Below are positions 1 through 6,374 of a stretch of 8,438 nt of DNA, piece by piece; the stretch's first letter is position 1, and each line of letters begins with the position of its first letter. The stretch spans positions 1-8,438 of the forward strand of contig JAUWDQ010000115.1 of the NCBI GenBank assembly GCA_030608745.1, written 5' to 3'. The translations under genes and the position numbers were made by a program. The stretch is from Pseudomonadota bacterium (GTDB lineage: Bacteria > Desulfobacterota > BSN033 > WVXP01 > G020346125). The notes under the pieces are model-generated. The model was not told where the DNA came from. It did not search any database and saw only the letters and a list, made by a program, of their open reading frames with translations.

Positions 1-7
1 GATACGG

Positions 8-14
8 AAGGAGG
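8..14 (+). promoter_or_regulatory. Ribosome binding site of the PLD-family gene
   Basis: AAGGAGG sits 6 bases before the ATG at 21. It fixes the start codon even though the upstream region lies outside the window. Confidence 0.85.
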
Positions 15-20
15 AAAGAG

Positions 21-575
21 ATGGCGAGGATGCTCGTTTTTTATCTTCTCTTTTTCATAACCCTTTTGAGTCATTCCCTAACATACGCCCTACCTGCCAA
101 GGATGTGAAGGTAGTCCTCGATAAGGAATATTTCCAGATCACCCAGGGGCTCTTGAGAAATGCCAAGAAATCCATTCAAATGATGATGTTCGAGGCGAGC
201 TTTTATGCCAAACATCCAAAAAGCCCCAGTAATATTTTAATTGGGGAATTGATATCCGCTCGGAAAAGGGGGGTAAAGGTTGAGGTAATCTTGGAGACCA
301 GCGATCGAGGGGATAGGGCCACTGAGAGAAATAGGCAAACGGGCAAAATGCTATCGAAAGAAGGGGTGGAGGTCATCTACGATCCCCTATTTGTAACTAC
401 CCATGCAAAGGTGATCATCATCGATGGAAGGATCAACCTCCTTGGAAGCACCAATTGGACTTATCATTCCTTGACCAGTAATCATGAGGTAGGGGTTTTG
501 ATCGACTCCGAGGAGGTGGCGGGTACACTACAGGACTATTTCGATAGGGTAAAAACAAGCGGGCATAGAAAGTAA
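21..575 (+). CDS. Exported phospholipase D-family (single HKD) phosphodiesterase/nuclease-like protein
   Basis: The 184-residue product belongs to the PLD superfamily, which cleaves phosphodiester bonds in lipids or nucleic acids through a phosphohistidine intermediate. Residues 1-26 form a signal peptide: a short basic start (MAR), a hydrophobic core at about 4-22, and likely cleavage after an alanine near 23-26, so it should act outside the cytoplasm. One complete HKD motif is visible: H128, K130 and D135, followed by G142-S143 and N145, with a trailing acidic residue at E156. Having a single motif and this length fits the Nuc-type endonucleases, which work as homodimers, better than two-motif phospholipases. 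The start is well supported by AAGGAGG at 8-14 with a 6-base spacer. Its stop lies 14 bases before the favoured start of the HD-GYP gene, so the two probably form an operon. Whether the substrate is DNA, RNA or lipid cannot be told from the sequence. Confidence 0.88.
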   Translation: MARMLVFYLLFFITLLSHSLTYALPAKDVKVVLDKEYFQITQGLLRNAKKSIQMMMFEASFYAKHPKSPSNILIGELISARKRGVKVEVILETSDRGDRATERNRQTGKMLSKEGVEVIYDPLFVTTHAKVIIIDGRINLLGSTNWTYHSLTSNHEVGVLIDSEEVAGTLQDYFDRVKTSGHRK

Positions 576-577
576 TG

Positions 578-583
578 AGGAGG
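578..583 (+). promoter_or_regulatory. Ribosome binding site that decides the HD-GYP gene start
   Basis: AGGAGG lies 6 bases before the ATG at 590. It favours that codon over the in-frame ATG at 575, which overlaps the PLD gene stop by one base and is itself only 3 bases upstream of this site. Confidence 0.75.
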
Positions 584-589
584 TGCTTG

Positions 590-1384
590 ATGAAAGAATC
601 CGCTCCGCCAAAAGCTGATTTGGTCAGTGCGAGAGAAGCGGCTAAAATCTTGGGGGTGACCGTTCAGACCATCAAGAACTATATATACAGGGGAAAGATG
701 AAATCCTACAAGACGCCCGGGGGACATCATCGTATCCGCCGAGAGGATATCATGAATTTCGGCCCCGTGGATGATAAGCCTTCCAGGGACGAGATGATGG
801 AAAGCTATACGGAGCTTTACCACGGATATATTGATACCCTTCAAGCCTTGACCAAAGCCCTGGACGCAAGGGATGGGATTGTATCCGGCCATTCAAGAAG
901 GGTAGCCGTTTATACCTCTTCCATGGCCAGGTCCCTGGGGTTCTCTCAAGAGGAAATGCAGGTGATCGAATTGGCCGGCCTGTTGCACGACGTGGGAAAG
1001 GTAATGATCAGTGAACATATCTTGGGTAAGCCTGGAAAGTTGACAGACCAAGAGTTCTATCAAATCCAGCAACACCCGGTGCTGGGGGAACGAATTGTCG
1101 AGGGGGCCGACTTCTTGCGGGAAACGGGGCCCTTCATCCGCCATCACCATGAGCGGTTTGACGGAAAGGGATATCCCGATGGATTGGCGGGGGAAGAAAT
1201 CCCCCTGCAGGCGAGGATTCTCTTCTTAGCCGAGACATTCGACTGCGTTCGGTCCGACAGTTCATTCCATCAAGGGCTACCCCTCGATAGGTCCATTGAG
1301 GTCATAACACGAGAATCTGATACTCAATTCGACCCCGAAATTGTGAGGGTCTTTCTTAATAGTCTCAATACTTCGGGGAAATAG
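590..1384 (+). CDS. MerR/excisionase-type HTH fused to an HD-GYP phosphodiesterase domain
   Basis: This 264-residue protein joins two modules. Residues 11-57 are a MerR/excisionase-like helix-turn-helix (SAREAAKILGVTVQTIKNYI, then a wing with TPGGHHRI). Residues about 83-260 are an HD-GYP domain, a family that hydrolyses cyclic di-GMP or related cyclic dinucleotides. Visible metal-site motifs are H101, H133-D134 with K137, H162, H185-H186-H187-E188, and D191-G-K-G-Y-P-D-G-L199. The last family motif is altered: the usual AD-x-(F/Y)-DA followed by DRPYR reads A214-E215-T-F-D218-C and D223-S-S-F-H here. A metal-ligand Asp is therefore Glu, and the Arg/Pro patch is lost. The start at 590 is chosen because AGGAGG at 578-583 lies 6 bases upstream; an ATG at 575 overlaps the preceding stop (TAATG) but has no such site. 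The likely role is a nucleotide-responsive DNA-binding regulator. The domains are secure, but catalytic activity is not. Confidence 0.9.
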   Translation: MKESAPPKADLVSAREAAKILGVTVQTIKNYIYRGKMKSYKTPGGHHRIRREDIMNFGPVDDKPSRDEMMESYTELYHGYIDTLQALTKALDARDGIVSGHSRRVAVYTSSMARSLGFSQEEMQVIELAGLLHDVGKVMISEHILGKPGKLTDQEFYQIQQHPVLGERIVEGADFLRETGPFIRHHHERFDGKGYPDGLAGEEIPLQARILFLAETFDCVRSDSSFHQGLPLDRSIEVITRESDTQFDPEIVRVFLNSLNTSGK

Positions 1385-1590
1385 CCCCAGGCTGGCCCCT
1401 ACCCTCATTCCTCTGTCCTTGCCCTAAAGGGGGGCATCCCCGGTAGAAAAATCCCGTACTGCGATGGACTCAGTGGAGTTTGGGAATCCCTGTTGATTAT
1501 AGAGCAGATGATATTTTTCAGAAGCACGTAAAACTTCCGAAGGGATTGCCTTTTGGACTCCCTCTGTTATGATTGAGAGGGAAGGTGCTT

Positions 1591-1783
1591 GACGTCATTG
1601 TAAAAAGTTGAAATCAGACGGCAAAGAAAAAAGATCCAGATGCAAGGCGCGCAAATCCTGAGGAATGAGGCGTACTTGTGGAAGTACGCTGCAGTGACGA
1701 AGGATGAAGCGCCACGCAGCCCTTCGGCTTTGCTCAGGGCCGTGAGCATGTCGAACGGCAGATGGACTTTTTACGAAGCCGTT
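1591..1783. repeat. Dispersed element with inverted ends (copy 1, full length)
   Basis: The element is bounded by perfect 9-bp inverted ends, GTAAAAAGT at 1600-1608 and ACTTTTTAC at 1766-1774, with weaker symmetry a few bases further out. At its centre is a perfect 8-bp hairpin, GCGTACTT at 1670-1677 and AAGTACGC at 1682-1689, with a 4-base loop. Its left half from 1617 to 1677 aligns without gaps to 8223-8283 (56 of 61 identical, with 1643-1677 fully identical), so this is a genuine dispersed repeat. It encodes no transposase and would be a MITE-like non-autonomous element. It ends about 50 bases before the lipid-kinase start and may affect transcription there. Confidence 0.85.
1719..1759. 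repeat. Nested REP-like palindrome within the element
   Basis: Outer arms GCCCTTCG (1719-1726) and CGAACGGC (1752-1759) pair at 7 of 8 positions. Inner arms TGCTCA (1731-1736) and TGAGCA (1743-1748) pair perfectly around a 6-base loop. The CCTTCG...CTCAGGGC...CGAAC style resembles REP-type palindromes common in bacterial intergenic DNA. It lies in the right half of the larger element, which the second copy lacks, so I cannot tell whether it is an insertion or part of the element. Confidence 0.65.
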
Positions 1784-1834
1784 GGCTTTGACCAGGGATG
1801 ATTTGCATATAGTCGCGATGTTATCAGAGTGACA

Positions 1835-2770
1835 ATGATTGGAGTTGTTACCAATCCACGGGCGAGAAAAAATGCCGAGAATCCGGACCGGGTAGAGAGG
1901 CTGAGGGAAATTCTCGGGCGAGAGGGGGTTTTTCGTGCGACCCAAACTCCCGACCAGATATGGGATGCCGCCCGTGAATTTCGCCGCGGGGAGGTCGATA
2001 TCTTGGTTATAGACGGCGGAGATGGTACGCTCCATCACACCCTCAGCGCCTTCATTCCAATCTATAACGGGATAGATCTTCCGCCAATTGTCCTCTTACC
2101 GGGCGGAACCATGAATACCATTGCCAAATCCCTTGGGATAAAGGGCCTCTCGGAGGCGGTTCTTCGGCGAATCCCTAGCGCGGTAAGGGAGCGGGCTCCA
2201 TTCCAAGTGGTTCGGGCGAATACCCTTAAGGTGAACGATCGATATGGCTTCATCTTCGGGGTGGGCTTTCCCGTGAGCCTGCTGATGGCCTACTATCGGG
2301 GTAAGGGAAGGGGTAGATGGAAAACCATCAGGGTTTTGCTCAAAATCTTATTTTCAGCCTTGGAAAAGAGTGGTGGGGATGACAATTTTTTCCATCCATT
2401 GGAGGCTGACATCAGGCTTGACCGGGAGAAGCTGCCTATCAGGAGATATACGGCCATTTTGGGTTCAACGGTGAAGGAGGTTGGACTGGGATTCAAACCA
2501 ACCCGCCGAGCTGGAGAAAAGGAGGGTTTTTTCCAAATTCTCTGTTGTGACATGGGTCCCAAAAGGATGGGATTGAATGCGCTCAAGATGGCCCTTGGAA
2601 TGGAATCAAAGGACGCGAGACTTTTCGACCGTATGGCAACCCGCTCCGTGATCACGTTGGAGAGGCCCGCCGATATGCAAATCGATGGGGAGATATTTAG
2701 GGATCAAAAGGAGATTCGACTCCACATTGGCCCACCCATAAGGTTCATCAGGACGAGGCCCTCATCATAA
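1835..2770 (+). CDS. Diacylglycerol kinase-family (YegS/DgkB-like) lipid kinase
   Basis: The protein belongs to the DAGK catalytic-domain family, cytoplasmic or peripheral membrane enzymes that phosphorylate diacylglycerol or other lipid alcohols with ATP. Counting from the GTG at 1829, the nucleotide-binding start is at residues 5-12 (GVVTNPRA), the hallmark GGDGT is at 63-67, and LPGGTMN is at 90-96, in place of the more common LPLGTGN. The carboxyl half ends with the family's Q-I-D-G-E motif near 283-287. The length of about 311 residues is normal, and there is no signal peptide or clear membrane segment. The ATG at 1835 is preferred because GAGTGA (1827-1832) is a partial ribosome binding site and MIGVVTNP matches the family start; GTG at 1829 is the alternative. 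It stands alone, with a repeat element upstream and a promoter-bearing gap before carB downstream. The exact lipid substrate is not readable from sequence. Confidence 0.88.
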   Translation: MIGVVTNPRARKNAENPDRVERLREILGREGVFRATQTPDQIWDAAREFRRGEVDILVIDGGDGTLHHTLSAFIPIYNGIDLPPIVLLPGGTMNTIAKSLGIKGLSEAVLRRIPSAVRERAPFQVVRANTLKVNDRYGFIFGVGFPVSLLMAYYRGKGRGRWKTIRVLLKILFSALEKSGGDDNFFHPLEADIRLDREKLPIRRYTAILGSTVKEVGLGFKPTRRAGEKEGFFQILCCDMGPKRMGLNALKMALGMESKDARLFDRMATRSVITLERPADMQIDGEIFRDQKEIRLHIGPPIRFIRTRPSS

Positions 2771-2855
2771 AAGGCCGTACTAATCCTTCAAGATAACTCA
2801 GGGTATTTGTTTGGCTCGATGGGGTTAGTGGTTGTGTACCCAGCTTTGTGTATCA

Positions 2856-2871
2856 CCCCGGTTAGCCGGGG
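2856..2871. other. GC-rich hairpin after the lipid kinase gene
   Basis: CCCCGG (2856-2861) and CCGGGG (2866-2871) form a perfect 6-bp stem with a TTAG loop, 85 bases after the kinase stop. No T-run follows on either strand, so it is not a standard intrinsic terminator. It could still cause pausing or protect the kinase mRNA 3' end. Confidence 0.4.
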
Positions 2872-2947
2872 ATTGACCTACAAATGATAGTCAAATTGCG
2901 TTCAACTATATTCCCCCCAGTATATTATGATGTCCCTTGTTTTCAAC

Positions 2948-2976
2948 TTGACACACGGCAATTCCGTCCCTATACT
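2948..2976 (+). promoter_or_regulatory. carB: Sigma-70-type promoter for carB
   Basis: A consensus -35 box TTGACA (2948-2953) and a -10 box TATACT (2971-2976, 5 of 6 matches) are separated by the ideal 17 bases. Transcription would start near 2983 and give a leader of about 100 bases before the carB ATG. This indicates that carB is transcribed on its own rather than with the lipid kinase. Confidence 0.75.
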
Positions 2977-3038
2977 CCGAACATCAAGACGTAAGTTCTT
3001 ATCAAAACGCCTGACGAAACATACTCCGTATTGGAACC

Positions 3039-3069
3039 TGCCCAAGCCCATAAATCATGGCTCAGGGCA
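3039..3069 (+). promoter_or_regulatory. Leader hairpin adjoining the carB ribosome binding site
   Basis: TGCCC (3039-3043) pairs with GGGCA (3065-3069). Inside it AGCC and AT (from 3045, with one bulged C) pair with ATGGCT (3057-3062) around a short AAATC loop. The hairpin ends 2 bases before the AAGGTG ribosome binding site (3071-3076), which is 7 bases from the carB ATG. Its position suggests a role in translation initiation or RNA stability. There is no T-run, so it is not an attenuator terminator. Confidence 0.4.
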
Positions 3070-3083
3070 AAAGGTGATTTTGC

Positions 3084-6000
3084 ATGCCGAGACGTGATGA
3101 CATAAGAAAGGTGATGATTATCGGTTCAGGGCCTATCGTCATAGGCCAGGCCTGCGAGTTCGATTACTCCGGTACCCAGGCCTGCAAGGCCCTTCGGAAA
3201 TTGGGATATGAGATTGTGCTGGTCAATTCCAATCCGGCGACAATCATGACCGATGCAGGTATGGCGGACGTAACGTATATTGAACCCCTCAACTTCCAGA
3301 CTGTGAAGGAGATCATCAAGAAGGAACGGCCGGATGCGATACTGCCTAATCTTGGCGGCCAGTCCGGGCTCAACCTCTCCTCAGAGCTGGCGCGGACGGG
3401 CGTGCTTGAGGAACACGGCGTTAGAGTTATCGGTGTGGATATTGATGCCATTGAGCGCGGCGAGGACCGAATCGCGTTCAAGGAGACCATGGAGCGGCTC
3501 GGCATCGATCTACCCAAGAGCGCACCGGCTTACAACGTGGAGGAGGCTGAAAAGATCGCCAATGAGCTCGGCTACCCAGTGGTCATCCGTCCCGCATACT
3601 GCCTGGGAGGAACGGGAGGTGGCTTGGTTTACAACATGGAGGAACTCCGCACCGTTGCCAGCCGCGGCATTTCGGCAAGCCTTGTTGGTCAAGTATTGGT
3701 AGAGGAATCGGTCCTGGGCTGGGAAGAACTGGAGCTCGAAGTGGTGCGCGATGCCAAGAACCAGATGATTACCGTCTGTTTTATCGAGAATGTAGATGCC
3801 ATGGGCGTGCACACCGGCGACTCATTCTGCACTGCGCCAATGTTGACCATCGAACCCGAACTCCAAAAACGCCTTCAAAAGTATTCCTATGACATTGTAG
3901 AGGCGATTCAGGTAATAGGCGGCACCAACATCCAGTTCGCCCATGATCCCCAGACGGGCCGGGTAGTGGTGATCGAGATCAACCCGAGGACATCACGGTC
4001 TTCCGCCCTGGCTTCCAAAGCCACCGGATTCCCGATCGCCCTCATCTCCTCAATGTTGGCAGCCGGCCTTACCCTTGACGAAATCCCATACTGGAGGGAG
4101 GGGACCCTGGAGAAGTACACACCATCTGGCGACTACGTGGTGGTTAAATTCGCCCGTTGGGCCTTCGAGAAGTTTCCGGGTGCCGAGGACAAACTTGGAA
4201 CACAAATGCGTGCCGTTGGCGAGGTCATGAGCATTGGAAAGACTTACAAGGAAGCCTTCCAGAAGGGCATCCGGTCCCTGGAAAACGGGCGCTATGGGCT
4301 TGGCTTTGCCAAGGACTTTCATGATAGGTCCCTCGATGAACTGATGGAGTTGTTGGCCGAGCCTTCGAGCGAGCGGCAGTTCATCATGTATGAAGCACTG
4401 CGCAAGGGCGCTACGGTGGATGAACTTTACAGGAAGACCTACATAAAGCCTTGGTTCATTGAGCAGATGAGAGAACTCGTGGAGCTGGAGGAGAAGATTC
4501 TCCAATACAAGGGCAAGATTTTGCCAGAAGATCTCTTGGTGCAGGCCAAAAAGGAAGGGTTTGCAGACAGGTACCTTTCACAGATTCTCGGCACTCCGGA
4601 AAAGGAGATTAGGCACCGGCGCAAAGCTCGAGGAATGGTCCAAGGGTGGGAACCTGTACCCGTCAGCGGTGTGGAGAATGCCGCCTACTATTTCTCCACT
4701 TACAACGCCCCTGACAAGGTTGGAACCAGCAGAAAGCGGAAGATCATGGTACTGGGAGGTGGGCCTAACCGAATCGGTCAGGGAATCGAGTTTGATTACT
4801 GTTGCGTTCATGCAGCCATTGCGCTGCGCGATGAGGGGTTTGAGTCGATCATGGTCAACTGTAATCCCGAGACCGTCTCAACCGATTACGACACTTCAGA
4901 GAAGCTTTACTTTGAGCCGCTTACGGTAGAGGACGTGTTAAGTATTTATGAGAAGGAAAAGCCCGAAGGCGTAATCGTAGAATTTGGGGGCCAGACCCCA
5001 CTCAATATTGCCAATGAACTGGCCCAGGCTGGTGTCCAGATCATCGGCACATCACCGGAAACCATAGATCTGGCTGAAGATCGCGATCGCTTTCGCCAGA
5101 TGATGCATAAGCTGGGCATTCCCCAGCCTGAATCCGATATGGCCAGCACCCTTGATGAGGCCCTCAGGATTGCCGAAAGGATAGGCTATCCCCTGATGGT
5201 TAGGCCCTCCTATGTGCTTGGCGGACGTGGTATGGAGGTGGTCCACGATGAGGAGATGCTTAAATATTATGTTGACGCAGCCGTAGGCGTGACGCCCGAG
5301 CGGCCTATCCTGATAGACAAATTCTTGGAAAATGCCGTTGAATCTGAGGCAGACGCCATTGCCGACGGGACGGATGCTTTTGTTCCTGCGGTTATGGAAC
5401 ATATCGAGCTGGCTGGTGTCCACTCCGGTGACTCCGCTTGTGTGATACCTCCTATAAGCATTCCTGCCAAGCACATTGAGACCATTTGCGAGTATACCAA
5501 GAAGATCGCAGTGGAGCTTAATGTAGTCGGTTTGATGAACATCCAGTACGCCATAGCGAACGATATTGTTTACATCCTTGAAGCCAACCCACGTGCCTCT
5601 CGGACCGTGCCTTTGGTTTCCAAGGTCTGCAATATCCCTATGGCGCGACTTGCCACACAGCTTATACTCGGCAAAAAACTTGCTGACCTTCACCTTGAGC
5701 CCAAAACGATTCGGCACTTTGGCGTGAAGGAAGCGGTATTTCCCTTTAACATGTTCCCGGAGGTTGATCCGCTCCTGGGACCGGAAATGCGATCCACAGG
5801 GGAGGTTTTGGGGATGGCCGAATCTTTTGGTCTCGCCTTTTTCAAGGCCCAGGAAGCTGCGCAACAGCAGCTTCCTTCTGGGGGCACCGCGCTCATCACC
5901 GTGTCACAGGGGGAGAGGCCGGCCGTCCTCGAGGTCGCCAGGCAGTTCGAGAAGCTTGGCTTTCGTATCAAGGCTACCGAGGGGACCCAGAGGTTTTTGG

Positions 6001-6293
6001 CCGACCACGGCATCGAATCCGAGCTCATCCTCAAGATGCACGAAGGCAGGCCTAACATTGTAGATGGGATTATGAATAAGGAGATTCATCTGGTAATCAA
6101 CACACCCAGCGGCAAGTTAAGCAAATGGGACGATTCTTATATCCGCAAGGCGGCTATTCAGTACAAGGTACCTTACATCACCACTTTGGCCGCGGCCATT
6201 GCTGCCGGCAGGGGCATTGAGGCATACCGGCAGGGACACGGTGGGGTTCGCTCGTTGCAGAGCTACCATGAGGATATCAAGGGGAAGGGTTAG
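3084..6293 (+). CDS. carB: Carbamoyl-phosphate synthase large subunit
   Basis: CarB makes carbamoyl phosphate from bicarbonate, ammonia and two ATP, feeding arginine and pyrimidine synthesis in the cytoplasm. It normally receives ammonia through a tunnel from the glutaminase CarA. The 1069 residues are full length (E. coli 1073). The start MPRRDDIRKVMIIGSGPIVI is typical, with AAGGTG 7 bases upstream. Domains by family comparison: carboxyphosphate half about 1-400 with an ATP-grasp fold, oligomerisation domain about 405-550, carbamoyl-phosphate half from about 551 (KIMVLGGGPNRIGQG repeats the first-half motif) to 935, and an MGS-like allosteric domain from about 936 (ALITVSQGERPAVLEV, then KMHEGRPNIVDGI and NTPSGK). 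Both halves keep the paired metal/ATP-binding stretches (EINPRTSRSSAL and EANPRASRTVPL). The base composition is GC-rich. No carA lies upstream or downstream within the window, so the small subunit must be encoded elsewhere. Confidence 0.98.
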   Translation: MPRRDDIRKVMIIGSGPIVIGQACEFDYSGTQACKALRKLGYEIVLVNSNPATIMTDAGMADVTYIEPLNFQTVKEIIKKERPDAILPNLGGQSGLNLSSELARTGVLEEHGVRVIGVDIDAIERGEDRIAFKETMERLGIDLPKSAPAYNVEEAEKIANELGYPVVIRPAYCLGGTGGGLVYNMEELRTVASRGISASLVGQVLVEESVLGWEELELEVVRDAKNQMITVCFIENVDAMGVHTGDSFCTAPMLTIEPELQKRLQKYSYDIVEAIQVIGGTNIQFAHDPQTGRVVVIEINPRTSRSSALASKATGFPIALISSMLAAGLTLDEIPYWREGTLEKYTPSGDYVVVKFARWAFEKFPGAEDKLGTQMRAVGEVMSIGKTYKEAFQKGIRSLENGRYGLGFAKDFHDRSLDELMELLAEPSSERQFIMYEALRKGATVDELYRKTYIKPWFIEQMRELVELEEKILQYKGKILPEDLLVQAKKEGFADRYLSQILGTPEKEIRHRRKARGMVQGWEPVPVSGVENAAYYFSTYNAPDKVGTSRKRKIMVLGGGPNRIGQGIEFDYCCVHAAIALRDEGFESIMVNCNPETVSTDYDTSEKLYFEPLTVEDVLSIYEKEKPEGVIVEFGGQTPLNIANELAQAGVQIIGTSPETIDLAEDRDRFRQMMHKLGIPQPESDMASTLDEALRIAERIGYPLMVRPSYVLGGRGMEVVHDEEMLKYYVDAAVGVTPERPILIDKFLENAVESEADAIADGTDAFVPAVMEHIELAGVHSGDSACVIPPISIPAKHIETICEYTKKIAVELNVVGLMNIQYAIANDIVYILEANPRASRTVPLVSKVCNIPMARLATQLILGKKLADLHLEPKTIRHFGVKEAVFPFNMFPEVDPLLGPEMRSTGEVLGMAESFGLAFFKAQEAAQQQLPSGGTALITVSQGERPAVLEVARQFEKLGFRIKATEGTQRFLADHGIESELILKMHEGRPNIVDGIMNKEIHLVINTPSGKLSKWDDSYIRKAAIQYKVPYITTLAAAIAAGRGIEAYRQGHGGVRSLQSYHEDIKGKG

Positions 6294-6326
6294 AATACAC
6301 TCAATAAATTACGGCAGGAAGATGTT

Positions 6327-6374
6327 ATGCTTTTCCCAGCCCATATAAAGGACGAGGTGATAGATGAAAATTGA
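6327..6374 (+). CDS. Possible 15-codon leader peptide overlapping the start of the GuaA-like gene
   Basis: The frame encodes MLFPAHIKDEVIDEN, has AGGA (6316-6319) at a good 7-base distance, and overlaps the downstream ATG at 6364 by 11 bases in another frame. This arrangement would allow translational coupling. Such short frames also arise by chance, and nothing in the peptide (no run of one amino acid) points to attenuation. Confidence 0.2.
   Translation: MLFPAHIKDEVIDEN

Larger units (their letters stand above)
1385..1834. other. 450-base intergenic region without a credible gene
   Basis: The stretch between the HD-GYP gene and the lipid kinase has no convincing reading frame. It contains a 7-bp inverted repeat (TCCCTCT at 1559-1565, AGAGGGA at 1576-1582, 10-base loop) with no T-run after it. 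This is followed by the dispersed element at 1591-1783 with its nested palindrome. No clear terminator for the upstream operon and no good sigma-70 promoter for the kinase could be found. A weak TTGACC (1788-1793) and TATAGT (1808-1813) are only 14 bases apart. Confidence 0.7.
2771..3083. other. 313-base intergenic region upstream of carB
   Basis: No gene is seen here. In order it holds a GC-rich hairpin (2856-2871), a weak additional promoter-like pair (TTGCGT at 2896-2901, TATATT at 2921-2926, 19-base spacer), the strong promoter at 2948-2976, and a leader of about 100 bases ending in a hairpin next to the carB ribosome binding site. Confidence 0.7.

Noticed and set aside
1559..1582. TCCCTCT/AGAGGGA stem as a terminator of the first operon
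   Set aside because: It lies about 175 bases after the stop, has a 10-base loop and no following T-run.
1788..1813. Possible promoter TTGACC/TATAGT before the lipid kinase
   Set aside because: The spacer is 14 bases, too short for sigma-70, and the implied leader would be under 20 bases.
1567..2038. Minus-strand frames of 60 and 147 codons
   Set aside because: They are readings of the dispersed element and of the antisense of the lipid kinase. They have no ribosome binding site, and their composition follows the repeat.
5052..5864. 270-codon minus-strand frame inside carB
   Set aside because: It is antisense to well-conserved carB sequence. Long shadow frames are expected opposite GC-rich genes, and it has no initiation signal or recognisable domain.
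3164..6089. Other frames on both strands inside carB
   Set aside because: All lie within the conserved carB coding frame and show no independent protein features.
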